Assembly: GCF_947631555.1 (NCBI RefSeq)
Contig: NZ_CANRLT010000001.1
Coordinates: 1 to 64,000, forward strand
Source of the DNA: an uncultured Mailhella sp.
Lineage (GTDB): Bacteria > Desulfobacterota > Desulfovibrionia > Desulfovibrionales > Desulfovibrionaceae
Length of the DNA stretch: 64,000 nt
Reading direction: 5' to 3'
Shown here: one piece after another, positions 39,449-50,160 of the stretch
Position numbering within the stretch: the stretch's first letter is position 1
Layout: every line of letters begins with the position of its first letter
Position numbers and translations under genes: made by a program
The notes under the pieces: generated by a model
Seen by the model: only the letters and a program-made list of their open reading frames with translations
What the model was told of the DNA's origin: nothing
The model's database searches: none

Positions 39449-40429
39449 ATGATTATCGTCACTGGAGGCGCCGGACTCATCGGCGCGAACATGATCTGGG
39501 AGCTGAACCGTCAGGGAGAGGACGACATCCTCGTGGTGGATAACCTCGCTTCTACAGAAAAATGGAAAAATTTGTCTCATCTGCGCTACAGCAATTATCT
39601 GCACCGTGACCGCTTTCTTGAGCAGCTCCGTTCCGGCCATAAACTTGAAGGCGTGGAAGCTGTGATCCACATGGGCGCGTGTTCTTCCACCACGGAGAGC
39701 AACGCCGATTTTCTCATGGAGAACAATTTTCACTACACCGTGGAATTGTGTCTTGCCGCACTGGAAGCCGGAGCGCGCTTCATCACGGCGAGCAGTGCGG
39801 CCACCTACGGGGACGGGGAACTGGGCTTTTCCGACGACCTGGAGCTTATGCCGAAGCTGCGCCCGCTGAACATGTACGGCTATTCCAAAAAGCTGTTCGA
39901 CCTGTGGTGCCTGCGCCATCATCTGCTTGATGAAGTCGTGAATCTGAAGTTCTTCAACGTCTACGGCCCGGATGAATACCACAAAGGCGGCATGATGAGC
40001 ATGGTTTGCCGTGCCGTTCCACAGGTGCGCGAGACGGGCAGAATACGCCTTTTCAAGTCCGGCAGCGAAAAATACGGGGACGGGGAATCCGTGCGCGACT
40101 TCGTCTATTCCAAAGACTGCGCGGCCCTCATGCGCTGGTTCATTGAACAGCGTTCCTGCTGCGGCATCTTCAATGTAGGCACGGGAAAGGCGCGCTCCTG
40201 GAACGACCTGGCCCGCGCCGTGTTTGCCGCCATGGATCTGCCGGAACATATCGAGTATTTCGATATGCCTGAACACCTTAAGGGCAAGTATCAGTACTTT
40301 ACGGAAGCGGACATGTCCTGGATGGAGCGCGAGCACTGCCCCATACGTTTCCACAGCCTTGAAGAGGGCGTGGACGACTATGTGCGGAACTACCTGACCC
40401 GGGAAGACCCGTACCTCTGTTCACTCTAG
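39449..40429 (+). CDS. hldD: ADP-L-glycero-D-manno-heptose 6-epimerase
   Basis: MIIVTGGAGLIGANMIWELNRQGEDDILVVDNL; HMGACSSTTE. Confidence 0.92.
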   Translation: MIIVTGGAGLIGANMIWELNRQGEDDILVVDNLASTEKWKNLSHLRYSNYLHRDRFLEQLRSGHKLEGVEAVIHMGACSSTTESNADFLMENNFHYTVELCLAALEAGARFITASSAATYGDGELGFSDDLELMPKLRPLNMYGYSKKLFDLWCLRHHLLDEVVNLKFFNVYGPDEYHKGGMMSMVCRAVPQVRETGRIRLFKSGSEKYGDGESVRDFVYSKDCAALMRWFIEQRSCCGIFNVGTGKARSWNDLARAVFAAMDLPEHIEYFDMPEHLKGKYQYFTEADMSWMEREHCPIRFHSLEEGVDDYVRNYLTREDPYLCSL

Positions 40430-40437
40430 GCAGCATA

Positions 40438-40476
40438 AAAAAACGCTGTTCTCCTGCTGGAACGGCGTCTTTTGTT
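40438..40476. terminator. Bidirectional terminator between hldD and thiL
   Basis: cgctgttc (40444-40451)/gaacggcg (40460-40467) flanked by A and T tracts. Confidence 0.75.
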
Positions 40477-40487
40477 ATGGGAAGATT

Positions 40488-41513
40488 TCAGGCTCCGAAG
40501 TGGTCGAAGCCTTTCATGACAACGAGTTTCCCGTTCAGGAAAAAAGGCCCCTTGCGCACCTGTCCCAGCACAAGAGGGCGGATCGAGGCGTTCTGAAGGC
40601 AGGTACGCAGGTCAGGCCAGAGCGCCTGCGGGCAGGTACAGGCCAGGGCGTAGTCTTCTCCGCCTTCAAGGGCGAAGGCTGCTGCGTCCAGTCCGCGGCT
40701 TTCCGCATAGGTTCTCACCTCGCTGTGGAGCGACTGTTCGGGGAGGAAGAGTTCCGCCCCCAGGCCACTGCCTGGGCTGGCAAGCAGGCGGGGCAGGTCG
40801 CGGGCCAGGCCGTCGGACACATCCATGAGGCCGAGGCGTTCTCCGGCATCGTGTTCCACCGCAAAGCGTCCCAGAAGCGCCCCTTCCCGAACCAGAGGCT
40901 GGGGACGCAGGTGGCGGGAACAGGCTTCGGGCCAGAGGGCTTTCACCCTTGCCGCCGCGCTTGCGTCCGGATCAGAGAGCGTTTGTTCGAGGACGGCAAG
41001 CCCCAGGCGGGCGAGGCCGATGTCACCCAGCAGGATCACGAGATCGCCTTCTTTGGCCACGCCGCGGCGCAGTCCTTGAGGCAGACCGGCGGGCAGTTCG
41101 CCCCAGGCCGTGATGCAGACGTTCAGGAGTGCAGAACGGGAGAGATCGCCGCCGGACACGCAGAGGTCGAAACGCCGGCTCAGCGCGGCCATGCCTTCGC
41201 AGAAGGCGTCGAGCCACGCGGCGTCTTCGCGGCCGGTGAGCGTCAGTCCTATGCTGAAGCCCGTGGGACGCGCGCCGGCAGCCCCGATGTCACTCAGGTT
41301 GACCGCGAGGGCCTTGAAGCCGATGTCGCAGGGAGTGAAATAGCGGCGGCGAAAATGGGAGTCTTCCACAAAAATATCGGTGCTGACGGCCAGCGGACCA
41401 GAGGGGCGCAGAACGGCGCAGTCGTCTCCCCGCCCCAGAAGGAGCGAGGGGTGAACGCGGGGAAAATGCCGGTCCACGATGGAAAGAATGTCGTCTTCGC
41501 CGGCGGGTTTCAT
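40488..41513 (-). CDS. thiL: Thiamine-monophosphate kinase
   Basis: GRGDDCAVL, VSTDIFVEDSHF, MDVSDGLARDL. Confidence 0.92.
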   Translation of the reverse strand: MKPAGEDDILSIVDRHFPRVHPSLLLGRGDDCAVLRPSGPLAVSTDIFVEDSHFRRRYFTPCDIGFKALAVNLSDIGAAGARPTGFSIGLTLTGREDAAWLDAFCEGMAALSRRFDLCVSGGDLSRSALLNVCITAWGELPAGLPQGLRRGVAKEGDLVILLGDIGLARLGLAVLEQTLSDPDASAAARVKALWPEACSRHLRPQPLVREGALLGRFAVEHDAGERLGLMDVSDGLARDLPRLLASPGSGLGAELFLPEQSLHSEVRTYAESRGLDAAAFALEGGEDYALACTCPQALWPDLRTCLQNASIRPLVLGQVRKGPFFLNGKLVVMKGFDHFGA

Positions 41514-43807
41514 GGCTTCTCCAGAATAAGGTAGTCGGCCAGAATAATTTTCAGTCCCAGCCCGGGGAAATTGACGCGGTATTTGTCCGGCGGGATTTCT
41601 TCGACGATTTTACCTCTTCCGAAAATGCGGTGACGGCAGAAACCGAGCCTTGAAGGATCCTTGCGTTCGGCTTTCGGCGTTTCCCATTCATCCGCCCCTT
41701 CTTCCCCCTTTTCTTCCCCATGCTGCGCTGCGGTCGAAGGCGGAATATCCGGTTTCCATGCGGTTCTTTCCCGTTGGGGCGGCCATGCACCGGAGCGTTC
41801 TTCTTCGTCCCGGCGCTGGAGCCTGGAAGAAGTTTCGTCCGGAGTGCCGTACTGTCCTGAAAAGCGTCGTTCGGAGCGCGGAGGTTCAAGGACGGTTCGC
41901 CGCGAGAGAACTCCCCCGTAGCCTTCGTAGATTTCGTCCAGCCTATCCGGGGACAGTTCGCGGATAAAGGTGCTGGGGGTCGCTGGTTCCTGCCCGCCAA
42001 ACGCCCTGTTGTACAGAGTGAGCGGGGAAAAAAGATCCAGCGTGTCCTTTGCGCGTGTGCAGGCCACATACATGAGCCGCCGCTCTTCTTCGAAGTCCTC
42101 CGGACGCACCGCGGCGTGGCGCGAGGGGAAGCGGTCTTCCACGAGGTCGATGATGAGCACACAGGGCCATTCCAGCCCCTTGGCGGAATGGACGGTGGAC
42201 AGGGTGACGCTCCTGCCGCCGTCGTCTTCCTGATCTTCTTCGGGATTGTCCAGCGAAATATCAGCCACGAAGAGCTGAAGATCCTCGTAGCCTGAAGCTA
42301 TGGAGGACATTTCCTCAAGGCCCTGAAGGCGCCTCGGCCAGTCGTCGGGAAAAAGCTCCTCCATCTTCGGACGGTAGTGTTCGAGGATGCGCAGAACAGC
42401 GTCTTCCGGCTTGACTTTCTCCATGCGCAATCCGGCGATGAGCGCCATGTTTTCCCTGAAGTCGGGCCAGCGGCCGCAGGCCTTGTTCAGCGCCTGTTCG
42501 TCGCCGCGGCAGGAGAGTTCGAAAAGCCTGCGCGAGGTCTTTGGCCCTATGCCCTTCGAAAGGGCGGCGATGCGGTCAAAGGAGGGCAGATCAAGGGGAT
42601 TGACCACGAGCCTGGCGAAGGCCATGACATCTTTGACATGGGCCGCTTCCGCATAACGCAGTCCGCCGTATTTGCGGAAGCCCACGGCGCGTTTCTTCAA
42701 TTCTACTTCCAGATGGTAGGACTGGTAGCCGGAGCGGAAAAGTACGGCAATATCGCCGGGCTGATGCGTTTCGAGCAGTTCTTCGATGCGCCGCGCCGCA
42801 AGCTGGGCCTGACTGAGGTCGCTGAGCGGCCGGTAGAGGGTGACGGCCTTTTCTTCTGGTACAGGACGGCGGGAGAAAAGGTGCTTCTGATAGCCCTCTG
42901 TACTGTGAGCCAGCAGGTCGTTGGCCACATCCAGCACAGGCTGCACCGAGCGGTAATTTTCTTCCAGACGGATGATATGCGTTCCTTCAAAGAGCTTGGG
43001 AAACTCCAGAATGTTGCGCACCGTGGCCCCGCGAAAGGCGTAGATGGACTGGGCGTCGTCACCCACGGCCATGACATTGCCCCGTTCTCCGGCGAGGAGA
43101 CGCACCAGACGCGCCTGCACCTTGTTGGTGTCCTGATATTCGTCCACCATGACTTGATGGAAACGCAGCTGCTGGGCGCGAAGGATTTCCGGTTGTTCCA
43201 GAAAGAGCCGTTCCAGTTCGAAAAGCAGGTCGTCGTAGTCCAGGAGCGCGTGTTCGCGCTTGTAGTTCTGGTAGGCTTCGGCCAGCTGTTCGAGGTCGGA
43301 GGCATGGGGCAGGAGGTGCTGCGCCTCGCGTGAGAGCACGTCTTCGAGGGGCAGTTCCTTGTTGCGTGCCTTGCTGATGAGGGCGAGCACGGCCTGTTTT
43401 TGCGGGAAGGTGCGGTCGCCCTTGCCAATATTAAGGGTGTCCTTGCAGGTTTTCAGGGCAGCCGTACTGTCCGCCGTGTCCATGATGCTGATCGGGCCGC
43501 GGCTCCAGGAGGGCGGATAGCGCCGCAGCACGGAAAAGGCGAAGCTGTGGAACGTGCCCCCCTGCACGCCAAGGAGCTGCTCATCCAGAAGCTGGGAAGC
43601 CCGGTGCAGCATCTCCTGTGCGGCCTTGCGCGTGAAGGTAAGCAGCAGCATGGAGTGAGGGGCGCAGCCCTGTTCGGCGAGCCAGGCCAGACGGTAGACA
43701 ATGGTTCTTGTCTTGCCGCTTCCCGCGCCGGCTATGACCAGCAGCGGGCCTTCCGGAGCCGTCACGGCTTCTTTTTGAGGCTTGTTCAGAAGGGAGAGAT
43801 CAAGCAT
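41510..43807 (-). CDS. UvrD/PcrA-family ATP-dependent DNA helicase
   Basis: GAGSGKTRTIVYRLAWL, DEYQDTN, VTLSTVHSAKGLEW. Confidence 0.95.
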   Translation of the reverse strand: MLDLSLLNKPQKEAVTAPEGPLLVIAGAGSGKTRTIVYRLAWLAEQGCAPHSMLLLTFTRKAAQEMLHRASQLLDEQLLGVQGGTFHSFAFSVLRRYPPSWSRGPISIMDTADSTAALKTCKDTLNIGKGDRTFPQKQAVLALISKARNKELPLEDVLSREAQHLLPHASDLEQLAEAYQNYKREHALLDYDDLLFELERLFLEQPEILRAQQLRFHQVMVDEYQDTNKVQARLVRLLAGERGNVMAVGDDAQSIYAFRGATVRNILEFPKLFEGTHIIRLEENYRSVQPVLDVANDLLAHSTEGYQKHLFSRRPVPEEKAVTLYRPLSDLSQAQLAARRIEELLETHQPGDIAVLFRSGYQSYHLEVELKKRAVGFRKYGGLRYAEAAHVKDVMAFARLVVNPLDLPSFDRIAALSKGIGPKTSRRLFELSCRGDEQALNKACGRWPDFRENMALIAGLRMEKVKPEDAVLRILEHYRPKMEELFPDDWPRRLQGLEEMSSIASGYEDLQLFVADISLDNPEEDQEDDGGRSVTLSTVHSAKGLEWPCVLIIDLVEDRFPSRHAAVRPEDFEEERRLMYVACTRAKDTLDLFSPLTLYNRAFGGQEPATPSTFIRELSPDRLDEIYEGYGGVLSRRTVLEPPRSERRFSGQYGTPDETSSRLQRRDEEERSGAWPPQRERTAWKPDIPPSTAAQHGEEKGEEGADEWETPKAERKDPSRLGFCRHRIFGRGKIVEEIPPDKYRVNFPGLGLKIILADYLILEKP

Positions 43808-44456
43808 GTTCAGGAGCGCCCGTGGAAATTTCCGCGTTTAACGGAGTTTCGGCAGTGCGTCCAGCTTCGCGCAGGCGCACCCAGAGTTCATCAAGTCCCA
43901 TGCGGGTTACGGACGAGACGACGACAGGTTTGTCTCCCAGAAGGCGTTCCCAGGTTTTTGCCTGTGCCGCCCGTTCCTGAAGTCTGCATTTGTCCGCCTT
44001 TGTCAGCACACCGATGACGGGCAGGCTGCGGGCGCGGGCAAACTCGGCCATGATGCGGTCGGATTCCTGTGTGGGAATGCGGCAGTCGATGAGCAGGGCC
44101 AGTGCGCGCAGGGAGGGTGTATGCTCAAGGTAGCGCTGGATGAGGGCGGCCCAGGCTTTGCGCTCTTCCTGACCGCGGCGGGCGTAGCCGTAGCCGGGGA
44201 GATCAGTGAGGCAGAAGCCGTCGGGGTGGACTTTGAACAGGTTCACGGAGCGGGTCTTGCCCGGTTCGGAGCTGACTTTGGCCAGCGTTTTCCTGCGGGC
44301 CAGAGCGTTGATGAGGGACGATTTGCCCACGTTGGAACGTCCGGCAAAGGCGATCTGCGGAAGGTCGTGTGCTGCGGATTCCAGCTGATTCAGGGTGTAG
44401 AGCGTGGCCAGAAGTTCCAGCGAAGGCGTATTTTTTTTGTCGGACTGGTCGGGCAT
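43800..44456 (-). CDS. engB: Ribosome biogenesis GTP-binding protein YihA/EngB
   Basis: IAFAGRSNVGKSSLINALARR, DLPGYGYA; start may be upstream (ORF to 44498). Confidence 0.93.
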   Translation of the reverse strand: MPDQSDKKNTPSLELLATLYTLNQLESAAHDLPQIAFAGRSNVGKSSLINALARRKTLAKVSSEPGKTRSVNLFKVHPDGFCLTDLPGYGYARRGQEERKAWAALIQRYLEHTPSLRALALLIDCRIPTQESDRIMAEFARARSLPVIGVLTKADKCRLQERAAQAKTWERLLGDKPVVVSSVTRMGLDELWVRLREAGRTAETPLNAEISTGAPEHA

Positions 44457-44650
44457 ACGGCTCCCCGTGAGTTGACAAAGTGAGGCAGTATCGGACAATA
44501 TATCTTGCTTTTTGGAAAGGACAGAGTAGCCCGCTCTCTTGGAAAAGGCAAATCCCTGTTCTCGTTCCAGCAGGGCGGCCGGAACGGGTCCCGACAGCGC
44601 TGGGGTTGCCGTCCGTCCTGGTCTGCATAAGAATTTTGCCTGGAGGCATC

Positions 44651-45208
44651 ATGTATTCTACTACCGACTTCCGCCGCGGCCTGAAGATTGAGCTTGACGG
44701 CACCCCCTACGAAATCATTGAATTTCAGCATTTCAAGCCCGGCAAGGGCGGCGCTATGGTGCGTACCAAGCTGCGCAATATCCTGAATGGCCGCGTGGTG
44801 GACAACACCTTCCGTTCCGGAGAAAAAGTAGGCAAGCCCGACATGGAACAGCGCGACATGCAGTACCTGTACCGTGAAGGCTCCGATCTTGTGTTCATGG
44901 ATATGACCACCTACGAACAAATCAGCCTGCCGGAGAAGGACACCGACGGGAAATCCGAATTTCTGCTGGAGTCCCAGCAGTGCCGCGTTCTGCTCTACAA
45001 CGGCCAGCCCATCGATATCGAAATCCCTGTGAGCCTCGTGCTGACCGTGACGAAAACCGAACCCGGCGTCAAGGGCGACACCGTGTCCAACGTGACCAAG
45101 CCCGCCACGCTTGAGACCGGCGTGACCATTCAGGTGCCGATCTTTGTGAACGAAGGAGACCGCGTCAAGGTGGACACCCGCACTCGCGAATACCTCGGCC
45201 GCGACTAG
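44651..45208 (+). CDS. efp: Translation elongation factor P
   Basis: [46 protein letters not shown] tggaggc before ATG. Confidence 0.97.
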   Translation: MYSTTDFRRGLKIELDGTPYEIIEFQHFKPGKGGAMVRTKLRNILNGRVVDNTFRSGEKVGKPDMEQRDMQYLYREGSDLVFMDMTTYEQISLPEKDTDGKSEFLLESQQCRVLLYNGQPIDIEIPVSLVLTVTKTEPGVKGDTVSNVTKPATLETGVTIQVPIFVNEGDRVKVDTRTREYLGRD

Positions 45209-45394
45209 TCCGCAGCCTTGCACTGCCGAACTGCCGCAAGGCCGCTCCGCGTCCTTACGGCGGTTTTGTTTAACTGCGAATGCAAAAACAAGTCTGACGC
45301 GGCCGCCTCGCGGTAAACTGAAAGCCGCGTTTCTGGCGTACCTGTTCCCTGCGGGGCACGGGGATTCGGCGTTTTTGAACTATCAAGGTGAAGT

Positions 45395-48300
45395 ATGTAC
45401 GGACACAGACTGCTGCGTGAGCTTTTCGGGCTGCTCTTTCTTTTCTGCGGGCTGCTGATGCTGCTCAGTCTGTGGAGCTACAATGCCGCTGACCCCACGT
45501 TCAACCAGGCCACCAACGTTGCCCCCATCCATAACGCCGCCGGGCAGTTCGGCGCGTATCTTGCCGGTTTTCTGGTGGATCTGTTCGGGATAGCTTCCTT
45601 TCTCTGGGTACTGTTCTTTCTGGCCGTGGGAGCAGGACTGGTTTCCCGCTGGCTGGTGCTCAAGTGGTATCGCTGGATCGGCTACCTGCTGCTCTATCTC
45701 TGCACACTAGTCTTTTTCTCGGCTGCCGGTATGGCGTTCCATGGTATGACCGGCGGTGGTTTTGCGGGCAGGCAGCTCTGTGAGATTTCCTACCGCTTCC
45801 TCAGTCCTTACGGTTCTGTGCTGCTCTGGGTCTTCGCCTTCCTTATTGCCATGGAACTCTCCTTCAGTGTTTCCTGGCTGACGCTTCTCGGCCGCTTTGT
45901 CTCCCGGGCCATTACTCTCGTTCCCTCCTTTGGTGAAACCTTCGATCTTCCCGGCGCACATCTGGGAGAAACGCTGAAGAACTTTTCTCTTCCGTCATTC
46001 TCCATAAAGACAGTATTGGAAAAACTGAAGCTCAAAAAGGAAGCGATTCCGCACCCAACACTGGACATCCTTTCCGAGAAAAAAACGGAAAAAAGCCCTG
46101 CACCGAACGCGCCTGGTCTGACGCTTGACCTTGAGGGCGTTTCCGCTGCCGGATCTTCTCACGAGCTTGGAGAGTCGCAGAAGGAGCTTGCCGAACCTGC
46201 GCAGAATTCTGCTGTGCCTGCCCCGGCGGAAGTGAATGACGAGGTCTTGTCCGTCGATCCGGGGTTGACACTGGTGGACGAACCTGAAAGGCTCATGCCG
46301 GACGCACATGCTGAAGAAATGGCCTCTTCCACTGAGCCGGACGACGAGTTTGTCCTTGTGCTTGAAGAGGAAGTGGAATCTGCGTCTGTTCCGTTCCAAA
46401 CAGGTCCGGTACCCGAAGCAGAGGTGAGCGCTTCGGCCCAGACGCCCGACCCGCTTCCACGGGAAGACACCGCACAGAAAGAAAACGAACCTGTGGAGCC
46501 GATAGCCATTCCTGCCTCTGCGGACATGGAGACGGACGACTTCCCGGCCATGTTCACGGCGGCCTCAGGGCTGGAGAAATCTGAAGCACCAGCGGATTCC
46601 TCTCAGGCGGTTTCAGTGCCGGAAGCTGTATCTCTTCCTGACGCTGCGCCCGCCGATGAGCCGGGAGTCACCTCTGTTGCCTCTGTTGCAGCCCCCTCCT
46701 CCGCTTCTGTGGGGGCAGCGAACCTGGAGGAGTCCCCGACTCTGTCCGAAAGTCCGGTACAGACGCCGTCTGCTCCGCAGGAACTGCGGCCCGATGCGTC
46801 TTCGCCCTTCGGCACAAGGACTATCCTCCCCGATCCCGAACCCGCACGGGGAAGCGCGTCCGCATCCTCAGCCATCCCGTCTTCTGCAGAAAACCGGCAG
46901 GGCGGAGAGGCACGTCCCGCACCGCCCTTCCCTTACGCAAGGATTATCCGGCCGGCACCGGGGCATGAAGCGGCGTCTTCTGCCGAACCAGCCGCCCTTG
47001 CCTCCACGTCTGCCGCGCCCGAAGCGGCGGGGAAATTTCCGCAGGATGAGGAATACGCTTCCGTGGCCGTTGCTGTGTCGCAGGCTATGGCGGCGCAGCA
47101 CTCTGAAGAGCAGCCCGCTCCTGCACCTGCGCCCGCACTTCCGGAACACCGTGTTTTGCCTCTGCCGCCGCTGGAGCTGCTGGATCCCCTGTCGGACACG
47201 GCGATACAGGAGCGCCCGGACAGCGACGTGCTGGAGCGTCAGGGCGAGGCCGTCATCACCTGCCTCAAGAATTTCAACGTCCACGCGACGCTGGCCAGGA
47301 TTACGCCCGGCCCTGTGATTACCATGTTTGAAGTGCGTCCGGCTCCGGGGGTGAAGGCCACGCGCATCACCAACCTTGCCGACGATCTGGCCATGTCACT
47401 CAAGGCCACGGCCGTGCGTATGCAGGCGCCTGTACCCGGTACGGACACCGTGGGCGTGGAGGTTCCCAATCCGAAGCGTGCCACCGTGTTTTTCCGCGAG
47501 ATTGTGGAAGACGAGACCTTCCGCGGGGCGGAATCTCTGCTTACTGTTGCCCTGGGCAAGGACACGGGCGGGCGGCCCTTCTCGGCCGACCTTGCGCGTA
47601 TGCCGCATCTGCTGGTGGCCGGCGCCACGGGTCAGGGCAAGAGCGTGTGCCTGAACGCCATTTTGCTCAGCCTCCTCTGCCGAGCCCGCCCGGATGAGGT
47701 ACAGCTCATTCTTGTAGATCCCAAGCGCGTGGAATTTTCCATGTACGCCGACCTTCCCCACCTTGTTCACCCCGTGGTCACGGACATGGATCTCACCAAG
47801 AACGCGCTGCTCTGGGCCATCGACGAAATGACCCGCCGACTCTCGCTGTTCTCGAAGGTGCAGGTGCGCAACATCACGGGCTACAACGAGCGCCAGGCAA
47901 GACTGCGGGAAGCGGTGGAGGCCGGAGGCCCCGTGCCCGTAGATCCGGAGACCGGTGAACCGGAAGACCTTGCCAACATGCCGTTTCTGGTCATCGTTGT
48001 GGACGAGCTGGCCGACCTCATGATGATCAAGCGCAAGGAAGTCGAAGGCAGTATCGTCCGGCTGGCCCAGCTTGCCCGTGCCGCGGGCATACACCTTATT
48101 CTTGCCACGCAGCGCCCCAGCGTGGACGTGGTGACCGGTCTGATCAAGGTCAATTTTCCATGCCGTATAGCCTTCAAGGTGACCAGCAGTCAGGATTCGC
48201 GCACCATCCTTGACGGCGTGGGAGCGGAAAAGCTCCTGGGCATGGGTGACATGCTGTTCAAGGCCAGTACGGGTATGGTGAAGCGCATCCACGGGGCCTT

Positions 48301-48637
48301 TGTGAGCGACTCCGAAGTTTCGGCGCTGGTGGACTACTGGAAAAAACTTCAGAAGCCCAACTACAAGGTGGACTTCGCGGAATTTGGCAGCGAGGAAGAG
48401 GACTCTTCCGATGATGTTGGGCAGATCGGCTCACGGGGCAACGATATTGTGGACGATCCCATGTACTCCGAGGCCGTACAGTTCGCTCTGGAGAACGGCA
48501 AGGTATCCATTTCCCTGCTTCAGCGCCGCTTCCGCATAGGCTTCAACCGCGCCGCCCGCTTTGTGGATCAGATGGAGCGCGACGGCATACTGAGCGAGGC
48601 CGACGGCACCAGACCGCGCAGTGTCGTTCGCCGGTAG
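45395..48637 (+). CDS. ftsK: DNA translocase FtsK/SpoIIIE
   Basis: N-terminal TM region, long acidic Pro/Ala linker, LVAGATGQGKSVCLNAILLSLL, C-terminal gamma domain. Confidence 0.97.
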   Translation: MYGHRLLRELFGLLFLFCGLLMLLSLWSYNAADPTFNQATNVAPIHNAAGQFGAYLAGFLVDLFGIASFLWVLFFLAVGAGLVSRWLVLKWYRWIGYLLLYLCTLVFFSAAGMAFHGMTGGGFAGRQLCEISYRFLSPYGSVLLWVFAFLIAMELSFSVSWLTLLGRFVSRAITLVPSFGETFDLPGAHLGETLKNFSLPSFSIKTVLEKLKLKKEAIPHPTLDILSEKKTEKSPAPNAPGLTLDLEGVSAAGSSHELGESQKELAEPAQNSAVPAPAEVNDEVLSVDPGLTLVDEPERLMPDAHAEEMASSTEPDDEFVLVLEEEVESASVPFQTGPVPEAEVSASAQTPDPLPREDTAQKENEPVEPIAIPASADMETDDFPAMFTAASGLEKSEAPADSSQAVSVPEAVSLPDAAPADEPGVTSVASVAAPSSASVGAANLEESPTLSESPVQTPSAPQELRPDASSPFGTRTILPDPEPARGSASASSAIPSSAENRQGGEARPAPPFPYARIIRPAPGHEAASSAEPAALASTSAAPEAAGKFPQDEEYASVAVAVSQAMAAQHSEEQPAPAPAPALPEHRVLPLPPLELLDPLSDTAIQERPDSDVLERQGEAVITCLKNFNVHATLARITPGPVITMFEVRPAPGVKATRITNLADDLAMSLKATAVRMQAPVPGTDTVGVEVPNPKRATVFFREIVEDETFRGAESLLTVALGKDTGGRPFSADLARMPHLLVAGATGQGKSVCLNAILLSLLCRARPDEVQLILVDPKRVEFSMYADLPHLVHPVVTDMDLTKNALLWAIDEMTRRLSLFSKVQVRNITGYNERQARLREAVEAGGPVPVDPETGEPEDLANMPFLVIVVDELADLMMIKRKEVEGSIVRLAQLARAAGIHLILATQRPSVDVVTGLIKVNFPCRIAFKVTSSQDSRTILDGVGAEKLLGMGDMLFKASTGMVKRIHGAFVSDSEVSALVDYWKKLQKPNYKVDFAEFGSEEEDSSDDVGQIGSRGNDIVDDPMYSEAVQFALENGKVSISLLQRRFRIGFNRAARFVDQMERDGILSEADGTRPRSVVRR

Positions 48638-48658
48638 CAAGGCGGTTCAGTGGGGGAG

Positions 48659-49423
48659 TCAGCGCCGGGCTTCCAGCGTTTTCCAGCGGCAGAGCACCTT
48701 TTCCAGTATATGGCAGGTCTCGTAGACGGCCAGCCCCAGCAGACTCATGGAGAGAATGCCTGAAAACATCTCAAGCTGATCGCCGCGCCCCCAGGCATCC
48801 ATGATGAGGAAGCCGAGTCCCTTGCGTGTGGCGAAGGATTCGGCCATGAAGAGTACGGCTACGGCCGTACCGCTGGCCACCTTCAGGGCGGTCATGGCAT
48901 CAGGCAGCGCCGCGGGGACGAGGACATGGCGCACGAGCTGCGCGGGTGTGCCGCCCAGGGTGCGGAAGGCATCCAGACAGCGGGCGTCAAGATGGCGCAG
49001 ACTGTCCCGTGTGACCACGAGGAGCTGATAGCCGGTGGTCAGGGCGATGAGCAGTATCTTCGGAAGGTCGCCCAGACCGAACAAGGTCAGAAACACGGGT
49101 AGAAGTACGATTTTCGGCAGGGGATAGGTCAGAAAGACCAGGGGCGAAAGCACCCTGTCCAGACGGCGGCGGCAGCCCAGAAGCAGTCCCAGCGGAAAGG
49201 CGGCGGCGAAGGCCAGCAGCATGGCCGTGACGACGCGGCGGGCACTGCTCAGAATATGTCCCGGCAGATCCGGGCCACGGAGTGCGGCACTCCAGGCGTG
49301 GAGCACGTCCAGCGGCGCGGGCAGAAGGTATGGTCCCAAAGTCCATGCTCCAATCTGCCAGAGCAGGAGCAGCGCGGCAAAGGCCAGAGCGTAACGGCTC
49401 AGGATGGAGAACAGACGCTTCAC
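48659..49423 (-). CDS. ABC transporter permease (SsuC/TauC/NitT type)
   Basis: BPD permease-like membrane segments; operon with ATPase and SBP. Confidence 0.88.
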   Translation of the reverse strand: MKRLFSILSRYALAFAALLLLWQIGAWTLGPYLLPAPLDVLHAWSAALRGPDLPGHILSSARRVVTAMLLAFAAAFPLGLLLGCRRRLDRVLSPLVFLTYPLPKIVLLPVFLTLFGLGDLPKILLIALTTGYQLLVVTRDSLRHLDARCLDAFRTLGGTPAQLVRHVLVPAALPDAMTALKVASGTAVAVLFMAESFATRKGLGFLIMDAWGRGDQLEMFSGILSMSLLGLAVYETCHILEKVLCRWKTLEARR

Positions 49424-50160
49424 TGTCCTGCCTCCGATGAGCTGCCTTTATCCAGTACGCGGCGGACGCGCTCCGCGATGGCCGCTCCCGCCGCGCCGCT
49501 GCGTGCGGAGTCGCTTCCGAAGCAGGGATTGTCCAGCCACAATGCGGGCCGTGCCGGACGTCCGCGCAGAACCATGATGTATCTACCCAGAAAAACCGCT
49601 TCAGAGACGTTGTGCGTCACGAGGACGAAGGACATGGCACGGCGTTTCCAGAGAGCCAGAAGCAGTTCCTGAAGCCGCTCGCGGGCGATGGCGTCCAGCG
49701 CGGCGAAAGGTTCGTCCATGAGCAGGAGGTCAGGGCGGGCGATGAGGGCGCGGCCTATGGCCACGCGCTGCCTTTGCCCGCCCGAGAGCTGCGCCGGAAA
49801 ACGGCGCTCCAGCCCGCATAGTCCCATTTCTTCCAGCATGGCACGGGCGGCCACCTGCGTTTCGCGGCGGCCCGTCCCCTTGAGCTGGAGCGGAAGCACA
49901 AGATTGTCGTACACGGTCTTCCAGGGGAACAGACCGTAATCCTGCAGGATGAAGGCTGTGCGGCAGGTCTCGGGAAGCTCAACACTGCCCCGGCTGGCTT
50001 TGGTGAGACCGGAGAGCAGGGAAAGCAGGGTGGACTTGCCGCAGCCGGAAGGCCCGATCACGGCGAGCGATGCGCCTGCTTCCAGCGTGAAGCTCACGCC
50101 ATCGAGCACGGAACCGGAGGGGAAGTCCTTCCCCAGATCTGTGACGCGCAGCGAACCCAT
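49420..50160 (-). CDS. ABC transporter ATP-binding protein (SsuB/TauB type)
   Basis: GPSGCGKSTLLSLLSGL, LSGGQRQRVAIGRAL, LLMDEPF. Confidence 0.95.
   Translation of the reverse strand: MGSLRVTDLGKDFPSGSVLDGVSFTLEAGASLAVIGPSGCGKSTLLSLLSGLTKASRGSVELPETCRTAFILQDYGLFPWKTVYDNLVLPLQLKGTGRRETQVAARAMLEEMGLCGLERRFPAQLSGGQRQRVAIGRALIARPDLLLMDEPFAALDAIARERLQELLLALWKRRAMSFVLVTHNVSEAVFLGRYIMVLRGRPARPALWLDNPCFGSDSARSGAAGAAIAERVRRVLDKGSSSEAGQ

Noticed and set aside
46100-47200. Low-complexity Ala/Pro/Glu/Ser-rich segment in FtsK
   Set aside because: Expected variable linker of FtsK proteins, not a separate gene
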